Below are positions 45,244 through 52,427 of a DNA stretch of 64,000 bases, one piece after another (within the stretch, counting starts at the first letter, position 1; each line of letters opens with the position of its first letter). The stretch lies in contig JANPZV010000005.1 in assembly GCA_024707365.1 (NCBI GenBank), positions 1,240,001 through 1,304,000 of the forward strand, read 5' to 3'. Source of the stretch: Terricaulis sp. (lineage in GTDB: Bacteria > Pseudomonadota > Alphaproteobacteria > Caulobacterales > Aquidulcibacteraceae). The notes beneath the pieces were generated by a model. The model was not told the DNA's origin and made no database searches. It saw nothing but the letters and a program-made list of their open reading frames with translations. The position numbers and the translations under genes were made by a program.

Positions 45244-46443
45244 TTATGCCTTATCGGCCTTGGTGAGCCGGCGCACGTTCGGCGCAGCTTCCGCGCCGCC
45301 GAACATGCTGGCGTCCGGGCTGTCGAGCGCGATCAGGGTGTCTTCGGTTTCAACGCCGTTGAACTTCGTCGCCATCGCTGAGCCATAGGCGCCCAATTGG
45401 CCAATCTCGATGAGATCGCCTTCCTTGATGTCGGCCGGCAGCATGAAGGGGCCGGCGGCCGCGTCCATGCTGTCGCAGGTGGGGCCGTAGAGGCGGAAGG
45501 GCGCATCCTTCGCGCGCGAGGGTTCGGCCCGCACCAGCTTGGCCGGGAACGACCAATTAAGGTGCGTGGCGTCGAACAGATTCCCGAACGCGCCATCATT
45601 GAGATACAGCGCATCGTCCTTGCGCAGCCTCCACGCGCGCGCCACGATCGAGGCGGCGTCCGCCACCAAAGCGCGGCCGGGCTCGGCCGCAGAACCGCGT
45701 TCTGGGCGATGAGCATGTCCTCAAAGCGGCTTTTGATCGTGTTGATGTAATCGATCATCGGCGGGGGCGTCATGCCCGGATAGATGGCCGGGAAGCCGCC
45801 GCCAATATCAACGATGTCCACGACAACGCCGGCTTTCACAATCGCGCGGTCAACCCCCGTCCATCGCCTGACGGAACGCGTCAGGGCGCATGCATTGGCT
45901 GCCGACATGGAAGGAAACGCCCAGCATTTCCTCGGTCACCGCGCGGGCGGCGCGCATCAGCGCCGGCGCTTCGTCCGGGGTTACGCCGAATTTGCGCGCC
46001 AGCGGATAGGCCGAGCCTTCGCCATCGGCGGCAAAGCGCACGACCAGCGTGAGATCCTTGGCGTTGCCCGTTTCTTCCAGAATTTTCTGGAGCTCGTCAT
46101 GGCTGTCGAGCGCGAACGCCTTCACGCCGTACTCATGGTAGGCGCGCGCAATGGCCCGGCGCGATTTCACCGGGTGCATGTAGGCGATCTGCGCGCCCGG
46201 AAAGCGCTCTGCGATCAGCTTGGCTTCGGCGTCGGAGGCGACGTCAAAACCCTTCACGCCGTTTTCCCACAGCGCATCGAGCACCCACGGGGAAGGGTTC
46301 GCCTTCACCGCATAAAAGACCTCACCGGGGAAATTCGTGCGGAACCAATTCGCCGCCGCCGCCACGCGATGCGGGCGTGCAAGCACGATCGGCCCCTCAC
46401 GGGTATCGCCAATAAGGTCGAGAGACGAGTGGACACGGTCCAT
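45244..46443 (-). CDS. Type III PLP-dependent ornithine/lysine decarboxylase (reading frame broken twice)
   Basis: 399 residues from ATG 46443 (GGGGAG upstream). An alanine-racemase-fold decarboxylase: EVFYAVKANPSPWVLDAL with the PLP lysine, GVSFHVGSQC, VVDIVDIGGGFPAIYPG (phosphate loop) and YGPTCDSMDAAAGPFMLP (substrate-binding Cys-Asp motif). One G too many at 45854-45858 and one base missing at about 45688-45691 cancel. It makes putrescine from ornithine, and possibly cadaverine from lysine. It is first of the polyamine operon. Its 460-bp upstream region is structured and holds a possible leader peptide. Confidence 0.9.
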
Positions 46444-46538
46444 CCGGCAGCTCCCCAAAATCTCGCGAAAGCGGGTTTCCCCACTTTGCAAAACCAAAAC
46501 CCAGGCCGGCGTTAGTCGGACATGCTAAATGTCAGGTC

Positions 46539-46576
46539 CGCCCTTGGGAGCTTACGCCGGACGACCGCCAAGGGCG
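46539..46576 (-). promoter_or_regulatory. Structured leader upstream of the ornithine/lysine decarboxylase
   Basis: CGCCCTTGG / CCAAGGGCG pairs perfectly at 9 bp across a 20-base loop. A second hairpin (GGACATG / CAGGTCC) follows at about 46517-46538 nearer the gene. Alphaproteobacterial ornithine decarboxylase genes are known to carry a conserved leader called the speF motif, and this may be one. Covariance was not tested. The rest of the 46444-46904 gap shows only the possible short gene at 46552-46686. Confidence 0.35.
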
Positions 46577-46686
46577 TTTTGCACCTTGCTTGTTCGGTCG
46601 CCCATCGTGGCCTGGGCCGAGGGGGCGTTAGTGGACGCTGTTTCCAGGTCCGCCGGTAAGGTGAGGAAATAGGCGCCCTTGCCCAC
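46552..46686 (-). CDS. Possible 44-residue leader protein
   Basis: Starts at GTG 46686 and reads VGKGAYFLTLPADLETASTN to its end ALGGRPA. It has no signal or membrane segment and is rich in Ala, Thr and Gly. TTGGGG lies upstream of the GTG. The stop falls in the loop of the hairpin at 46539-46576, so translation could influence folding of the decarboxylase leader. It could also be a chance frame. Confidence 0.35.
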   Translation of the reverse strand: MGKGAYFLTLPADLETASTNAPSAQATMGDRTSKVQNALGGRPA

Positions 46687-46904
46687 AATGTAAACCCCAA
46701 TTCGTGGTTAATTTCACCCGGTTGGCGTGGCGTTGCAGTGGCGAAACGCGCTTACAGCCTGAAACGGCGCTCTTTTTGTGGTTAAATCATCCCTAACAAG
46801 GCGTATCGCCCAGGCGCCGGAAAATTCACCAAACGGCATGTACGCCGTCGTCAAAGCTTCGCGAATCCGTCACGGACGCCCGATCAGTCTCCATCTTCCC
46901 CTCC

Positions 46905-48069
46905 TTGCCGCCAATCTGGCGCCAGCCTCTCGCTCTCGCAGCGGCGGCGTTCGCTGTTTGCGGCGCGGCGGAGGTCCGCGCCGAGGGGCTCAGCTTCGAG
47001 CCGCGCGGCCGTATCCAGATTGACGTCCAAAGCCGCGATTGGGCCGTCCGCGACGAGGACGATACGGACATCTACATCCGCCGCCTGTTCCTGGGCGGGC
47101 AGGGCCGCATCGCCGGTCCCTGGCGCTATAGGGCCGACTTTGTGCTGACGCCCGGCTCGGACACGATCGGCGTCGATGAAGCGCATCTCGAATACGCCGG
47201 CGAGGGCTGGTCGCTTTTCATCGGCGAAAACAAAGTCACCGCCCCGTTCGGTGAGCGCACCTCTTCGCTCGACGTGCCGTTCGCGGAGCGGCCAACTTTG
47301 ATTGGCGCGTTTGGCTATGGCGGGCGTGCGGGCGTGGGCGTGCTGGTGAAGGGCGAGCATTGGGGCGCGGCGTTGGCGCTGCACGGGGGTTCGATGAATG
47401 GCGCCGAAGGCGAGGGCGATGTCGATGAAACGCGCGCGCTTTCAACGCGCCTGACGCGGGCGCTGATCCATGATGCGGAGGCAGGGCGCGTGCTGCACTT
47501 GGGCTTTCACGCGCGCCATCGCTATCAGAATGATGCGCCCCAGCGCGTGCGCGCGCGCGCCCCTAAATGGGCGCGATTCACGCTGGATTGACGCGGGTTC
47601 GCAAAGCGCCAATCGCTTTGAACATGATACAACGCTCGGCGTTGAAGCAGCCTATGCGCAAGGCCCGCTTTCATTCGCAGCCGAGTTTATGCGCATGGAA
47701 GGCCAAACGCATGGCGCCGCCGAGGCGCAATTCAGCGGCTTTTACCTCGACGTCTCCTGGTCGCTCACTGGAGAAGCGCGCCCCTATCGCGCCGACACCG
47801 GCGTGTTCGCGGCCATCACGCCGCGCGCGCCGGTCGATGAGGGCGGCTGGGGCCATTGGGCGCTCTCCGGGCGGTACGAAATGACTGATCTCTCCGATGG
47901 CGCCGATCCTGAGCGCGGCGAGCAACAGGCGTATGCGCTCGGCCTCGATTGGATTCCGGTTGAGCATGTGCGCGTGAAACTCAATTACGCGCACAGCGAA
48001 ATGGACCGCACGATCGGCCCGGACGATGAGGCCGATATCGCCACCTTGCGCCTGCAACTCGATTTTTGA
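46905..48069 (+). CDS. Phosphate-selective porin O/P family protein (reading frame broken)
   Basis: About 387 residues when read through. N-terminal hydrophobic export segment (ALAAAAFAVCGAAEVRAEG). The OprO/OprP-type barrel follows: FEPRGRIQIDVQSRDW, IRRLFLGGQGRIAGPWRYRADF, AHLEYAGEGWSLFIGENKVTAPFGERTSS, and the final strand IATLRLQLDF ending in Phe as outer-membrane proteins do. An extra C in the run 47560-47563 breaks the frame before LNGRDSRWIDAG. The start (TTG 46905) is uncertain; an ATG at 46838 in another frame could be the true start if an indel lies between. PstC and PstA follow, supporting phosphate uptake. Confidence 0.85.
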
Positions 48070-48207
48070 AACTTATGTGACAGCGCGCTTCTTGAAGCTT
48101 TCATGACGGCGCAGGCCTTCCATGCGTTTTTCGCAATAAGTTGCGACAACAGCGCCTCCACAAGCTAGGCGATTTGCTCTAGGAGCAGCGTCAACGCCTC
48201 AGGGCTG

Positions 48208-49122
48208 ATGGAAGGGCTTTCCGTGCAACGCGATTTCACCGTTAAGCGCATGCGCCCCGGCGAGCATGTGATTGAAGGCGTGCTCTTCCTTGCCGCCGCT
48301 CTGGCGATCGCCGTGGTTGTCGGCATCCTCTTCGTTGTGATTTCCGAGGCGGCGAAATTCTTCGCTGAAGTCTCGTTCTGGGAATTCGTCACCGCAACGC
48401 GCTGGACGCCGCTGTTTGAAAATCCCAGCTACGGCATCGCCCCGCTTTTGACGGGCACGTTCATGTCCACGCTGGTGGCGCTGAGCGTGGCCGTGCCGCT
48501 TGGGCTTTTGGTGGCGATCTATCTTTCGGAATTCGCCAGCGCCCGCGTGCGTGAGGTGGTCAAGCCCGTGCTCGAATTGCTCGCGGGCGTGCCCACTGTC
48601 GTTTATGGCTATTTCGCGCTGCTGTTCCTCACGCCGATCTTGCAGAGCTTCATTCCCGGTTTGCCCGGCTTTAACCTGCTTTCGGCCGGCATCGTGATGG
48701 GGTTGATGATCATCCCCTACATCGCCTCGCTTTCGGAAGATGCGATGCGCGCGGTGCCGCAATCGCTGCGCGACGGCTCGCTCGCCATGGGCACGACGCG
48801 GCTTGAAACCGCGTTCCGGGTGGTGTTTCCCGCCGCCATCTCCGGCATCGTCGGCGCCATCATCCTTGGCATGTCGCGCGCCGTGGGCGAGACGATGATC
48901 GTCGCCATTGCGGGCGGGCAATTGCCGCAGATCGTCACGAGCCCGACTCAGCAGGGCGCGACGGTGACGGCGTTCATCGCCCAGGTGGCGCTGGGCGACA
49001 TCGCCTTCGGCACCATCGAGTATCAAAGCATCTTCGCCGCCGGCCTTGCGCTTTTGGTGCTCACATTGATCTTCAATTTCATCGCCTTCGCCATGCAGCG
49101 TCGCTTCCGGGAGGCCTATTGA
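48208..49122 (+). CDS. pstC: Phosphate ABC transporter permease PstC
   Basis: A 304-residue inner-membrane permease with six predicted helices. The first is LFLAAALAIAVVVGILFVVI. The ABC permease coupling loop is SLSEDAMRAVPQSLRDGSLAMGTTRLETAFRVVFPAAISGIVGAIILGMSRAVGETMIVAIAGG, which contains the EAA-type motif. The order and sequence match PstC. Intact. It lies 138 bp after the porin gene and overlaps pstA by 1 base (TGATG). No pstS is found next to it. Confidence 0.93.
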   Translation: MEGLSVQRDFTVKRMRPGEHVIEGVLFLAAALAIAVVVGILFVVISEAAKFFAEVSFWEFVTATRWTPLFENPSYGIAPLLTGTFMSTLVALSVAVPLGLLVAIYLSEFASARVREVVKPVLELLAGVPTVVYGYFALLFLTPILQSFIPGLPGFNLLSAGIVMGLMIIPYIASLSEDAMRAVPQSLRDGSLAMGTTRLETAFRVVFPAAISGIVGAIILGMSRAVGETMIVAIAGGQLPQIVTSPTQQGATVTAFIAQVALGDIAFGTIEYQSIFAAGLALLVLTLIFNFIAFAMQRRFREAY

Positions 49123-50258
49123 TGGCTGCGGTCGAAACCAATCCGCGCGCGGATATCACGGCTCAGCCCAATGGGCTGGCGCTGCGCCGCTTCAAGGATA
49201 AGAGCTTCATCATCTGGGGCGTGCTCGCCACCTTGATCGGGCTCGGCACTCTTGTGGCGCTGGTGGGCGATCTTGTCGTCGATGGCGCGCATCGGCTCTC
49301 GCCCGAATTTTTCATGACCTTCCCATCCTCGGATCCGGCGCATGCCGGCATCCTTTCGGCGTGGGTAGGCTCGATCCTGGTGATCATCACGACGGCGGCG
49401 TTCGCCATTCCTGTCGGCGTCTTGGCGGGCGTCTATCTTGAGGAATATGCGCCCAAGAACCCGCTCACCAGCGCGATCGAAATCGCGGTGAACAACCTCG
49501 CCGGCGTGCCTTCAATCATCTACGGCCTCCTGGCCGTTGGCCTGTTCGTGCAATTGCTGGGCATGGGGCAATCCATCCTCACCGCAGGGGTCACGCTTGG
49601 TCTTCTGATCCTTCCCGTCGTCATCGTCGCCACGCGCGAGGCGGTGCGCGGGGTGCCGCAAGATATTCGCAACGCCGCGCTGGCTGTCGGCGCCACCAAA
49701 TGGCAGGCCACTCAGCATCATGTGATCCCCTATGCGCTGCCGGGCGTTGTCACCGGCGTCATCATCGGCATCTCGCGCGCGATCGGGGAGACAGCGCCGC
49801 TGATCCTCATCGGCGGGCTCACCTTCGTGGCCTTCCTGCCCGTCACGCTGCCGGGCGATCACAAGTTCGAGGTGATCGGCGCGGTGGATCAATACGGCGC
49901 GCCCGTAACGCCCGAAGCGACCGAGCTTGTGCGCATCCACCATGACGGCGTTGTCGTCATGCCCGATTTCTCCGAGGTCGCGGTGGAAGCGGGGCAGGAT
50001 ATCGAGCTGCCGCATGGCGCCACGGTGCAGACGGTGGCCGATCTTGGCGATGCTGTCGCCTCCTGGTCGCCCACCAATTGGCTCGGCTCGGATTTCACCG
50101 TGCTGCCGATCCAGATGTTCAACTGGACCTCGCGGCCGCAAGCCGCATTTCTGGAGAACGCCGCCGCCGCAGGCCTTGTACTGCTGCTGATCACGCTTTT
50201 GCTGAATGGCGCGGCCATCTGGCTGCGCTACCGGCTACGCAAGCGGATCAAGTGGTGA
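49122..50258 (+). CDS. pstA: Phosphate ABC transporter permease PstA with extra periplasmic segment
   Basis: A 378-residue PstA. Core features are GVLAGVYLEEYAPKNPL, NNLAGVPSIIYGLLAVGLF, ATREAVRGVPQDIRNAALAVGATKWQATQHHVIPYALPG and the end FTVLPIQMFNWTSRPQAAF. Between the fifth helix (PLILIGGLTFVAFLPV) and that end lies an insert of about 75 residues (about 247-322; KFEVIGAVDQYGAPVTPEA, VVVMPDFSEVAVEAGQDIEL) that is beta-rich and would face the periplasm. Common PstA proteins have a short loop here. It is followed by an inverted repeat; pstB and phoU are not adjacent. Confidence 0.92.
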   Translation: MAAVETNPRADITAQPNGLALRRFKDKSFIIWGVLATLIGLGTLVALVGDLVVDGAHRLSPEFFMTFPSSDPAHAGILSAWVGSILVIITTAAFAIPVGVLAGVYLEEYAPKNPLTSAIEIAVNNLAGVPSIIYGLLAVGLFVQLLGMGQSILTAGVTLGLLILPVVIVATREAVRGVPQDIRNAALAVGATKWQATQHHVIPYALPGVVTGVIIGISRAIGETAPLILIGGLTFVAFLPVTLPGDHKFEVIGAVDQYGAPVTPEATELVRIHHDGVVVMPDFSEVAVEAGQDIELPHGATVQTVADLGDAVASWSPTNWLGSDFTVLPIQMFNWTSRPQAAFLENAAAAGLVLLLITLLLNGAAIWLRYRLRKRIKW

Positions 50259-50265
50259 ATTAGGC

Positions 50266-50326
50266 AGTGGGCAATGGGCAATAGGAACGGGGCGCATCGC
50301 CTATTCCCTATTGCCCATTGCCCATT
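50266..50326. repeat. Long inverted repeat of GGGCAAT units between convergent genes
   Basis: Left arm 50266-50286 has TGGGCAATGGGCAATAGG; the right arm 50305-50326 is its complement with one extra base. An 18-base loop lies between. It separates the convergent pstA and glycosyltransferase genes and can act as a two-way terminator. The arms are built from a short G-rich unit, like the repeat at 56377-56507. Confidence 0.7.
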
Positions 50327-50328
50327 CC

Positions 50329-51528
50329 CTAAACCCCCACCTTCGCCTTCTGCTTGGCTTCGCGCTTGATGCGCCGGCGTTCCTTCGCCCGCGCGCGCAG
50401 GTCGCGCAGCTTGTGCCAGAAGCGGCGGCCGCGCTCTTTCGGCAGCGGTTCGAGATTGCGGCGGAATTCCTCGGCGCAGGCGCGCCAGGAATAACGCTCC
50501 GCCAGCGCGCGTGCGTCCTCGCGCTTGAGCTCCAGCGCTTCAAGGCAGGCTTTGCGCAGATCGGGGTCGGCGATGCCCGCATTGGTGCCGGGCAGGATGT
50601 CCTGCGGGCCGGGCGCCATAAAGCCCGCCACCGGCGTGCCTGAGGCGGCTGCTTCAAGGATCACCAGCCCGAACGTATCGGTGAAGCTGGGGAACACGAA
50701 CACGTCCGCATCCGCATAGTGCCGCGCCAGCTCTTCGCCGAATTTGGAGCCGGCGAAATGCGCATCTGGGTAGCGCGCCTGCAAATCCTCGCGCGCGGGC
50801 CCATCGCCCACCACCACTTTTGAACCTGGCAGATCGAGCTTGAGGAACGCCTCGATGTTTTTCTCCACCGCCACCCGGCCCACATAGGCGAACACCGGCT
50901 TGGGCAAATCCTTGAACACCCCGCCGTCAATGCCGCGCTTGGAGGGGTGGAACATCTCGATGTCCACGCCGCGGCTCCACAGCGCTGTGTTGCGGAAGCC
51001 CTGCAGGCGCAATTGCTCCTGCATGGTGGGGGTGGCCACCATCACGCGGCCGGATTTGTCGTGGAAGGCGTGCATGTAGCCATAGCCCGCCCAGGTGGGG
51101 ATCCACCAGAAGCGCGCATGCACATATTCCGGGAACTGGGTGTGGTAGCTCGTGGTGAAGGGGAATTTGTGCTTGAGGCAGATCGCCCGCGCATCCCAGC
51201 CCAGCGTGCCTTCGGTGGCGATGTGCACAGCATCGGGCGCAAACGCCAGGAAGCGATCCTCCACATCCTCGCGCGCGCCCAGCGCCAAGCGAATTTCTGA
51301 ATAGGTAATCAGCGGTATGGTGCGCTTGTAATCGGAGGGGGCGATGATCTCGACCTCGCAGCCCATCGCCCGCAATTCGCCGATCGTGCTGGAAAGGGTG
51401 CGCACCACCCCGTTCACTTGGGGCTCCCAAGCGTCGGTCACCAATAGGATTTTCTGCGCCAGCGGGGGCGCTTCGCCCGCGTTGGCCTCAGCCTGAACCT
51501 CAAGGGCCGCTTCTGTTTCGGTGCTCAC
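50329..51528 (-). CDS. GT4 family glycosyltransferase (MgtA/SqdX-like)
   Basis: A GT-B fold glycosyltransferase of about 399 residues. N-terminal acceptor domain: KILLVTDAWEPQVNGVVRTLSSTIGELRAMG and TSYHTQFPEYVHAR. C-terminal donor domain: FAYVGRVAVEKNIEAFL, VVVGDGPAREDLQARYPD and FPSFTDTFGLVILEAAASGTPVAGF with the E-x7-E motif. GTG 51528 is taken as start; TTG 51564 is in frame. The C-terminus is very basic (RRIKREAKQKAKVGV), suiting membrane attachment. Relatives add sugars to diacylglycerol. The pst genes next door hint at lipid remodelling under phosphate limitation; this is inference. Confidence 0.85.
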   Translation of the reverse strand: MSTETEAALEVQAEANAGEAPPLAQKILLVTDAWEPQVNGVVRTLSSTIGELRAMGCEVEIIAPSDYKRTIPLITYSEIRLALGAREDVEDRFLAFAPDAVHIATEGTLGWDARAICLKHKFPFTTSYHTQFPEYVHARFWWIPTWAGYGYMHAFHDKSGRVMVATPTMQEQLRLQGFRNTALWSRGVDIEMFHPSKRGIDGGVFKDLPKPVFAYVGRVAVEKNIEAFLKLDLPGSKVVVGDGPAREDLQARYPDAHFAGSKFGEELARHYADADVFVFPSFTDTFGLVILEAAASGTPVAGFMAPGPQDILPGTNAGIADPDLRKACLEALELKREDARALAERYSWRACAEEFRRNLEPLPKERGRRFWHKLRDLRARAKERRRIKREAKQKAKVGV

Positions 51529-51617
51529 AGGCCGGTTCTGACCATGCGTTGAGGGCGAAGGCAAGGCCTTGTCGCCGCCCGCTTGCTCTCGGGCGCGGAG
51601 ACGCGCATGTAACTCAA

Positions 51618-52022
51618 ATGGCGCTCGATCTTGCCCCCGCTATAGCTTTGCTGCGCCGGGACATTCCTGGGTTCGCGGGCGCGTACCTGTTCGGCAGCGC
51701 CGCCGACGGGACCGACGGCCCCGGCAGCGACGTGGATATCGCCGTTTTCGCCGGCCGGGCGCTTAGCCGCGCGCGCGTCTTGGATGTGCAGGAAGCGCTC
51801 GCCAAATTGCTGGGGCGCGAGGTTGACCTCATCGATCTGGCCGCCGCGCCTACGATTTTGCAGGTGCAGGCCATAGGTGAAGGCCGGCTCTTCGATGCGC
51901 CGGATGCTGACGCGATCGCCTTCTTTGAGGTGCGGGTGTTGCGCGAGTATCAGCAATTGAAAGCGCGCCGCGCCGGGATCGAGGCGGATATCCGTGAGCG
52001 TGGGCGCATCTATGCCCGATAA
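51618..52022 (+). CDS. MNT-type nucleotidyltransferase (antitoxin of a HepT/MntA module)
   Basis: A 134-residue minimal nucleotidyltransferase. The signature GS-x10-DxD is seen as FGSAADGTDGPGSDVDIAVF, with a further acidic residue in REVDLIDLAAAP. In known modules this protein adds AMP to a Tyr of HepT and so blocks it. The next gene overlaps it by 11 bp and encodes HepT, confirming the pairing. It is divergent from the glycosyltransferase gene. Confidence 0.87.
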   Translation: MALDLAPAIALLRRDIPGFAGAYLFGSAADGTDGPGSDVDIAVFAGRALSRARVLDVQEALAKLLGREVDLIDLAAAPTILQVQAIGEGRLFDAPDADAIAFFEVRVLREYQQLKARRAGIEADIRERGRIYAR

Positions 52023-52419
52023 CGTGATTATCGCGAAAGCCGACATCATCGAGCGCTGCATCAAACGCGCCCGCGAGGAACTGGCGGCGAGCGCGGATTT
52101 CGATCGCGATTTTACGCGTCAGGATGCGGCCATCCTCAATGTCGCGCGCGCTTGTGAGGCCAGTATCGACATCATGAACCGCATCGTGCGCCTGCAAGCC
52201 TTAGGCGCGCCGGCCTCAACGCGAGATGGCTTTGATCGGCTCGTGGGCGTTGGCGTCTTGCCGCAAGACCTTGCCGATCGACTCATGCGCATGGTCGGCT
52301 TCCGCAATTTGGCTGTGCATCAATATCATCAGCTCGATCTGCAAATCGTGCGCGCCGTGATCGCGGATCGCCTCGACGATCTGTTAGAATTCTCGGCGCT
52401 TGCGCTCCGCTTGCCTTAA
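52012..52419 (+). CDS. HepT-like ribonuclease toxin (DUF86)
   Basis: A 135-residue all-helical HEPN protein. The catalytic motif R-x4-H-x-Y appears as RNLAVHQY near residue 100, preceded by LADRLMRMVGF. HepT proteins cut RNA when free and are neutralised by the MNT partner encoded just upstream. The start overlaps that gene by 11 bp, giving coupled translation. The putA start follows after 8 bp, so the toxin gene is transcribed into putA. Confidence 0.88.
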   Translation: MPDNVIIAKADIIERCIKRAREELAASADFDRDFTRQDAAILNVARACEASIDIMNRIVRLQALGAPASTRDGFDRLVGVGVLPQDLADRLMRMVGFRNLAVHQYHQLDLQIVRAVIADRLDDLLEFSALALRLP

Positions 52420-52427
52420 GGGAATCC

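Noticed and set aside
48077..48104. Possible Pho box upstream of pstC (CTTTCAT, and CTGTCAC on the other strand)
   Set aside because: Half-sites do not show the 11-bp tandem arrangement, so this is not distinguishable from chance.
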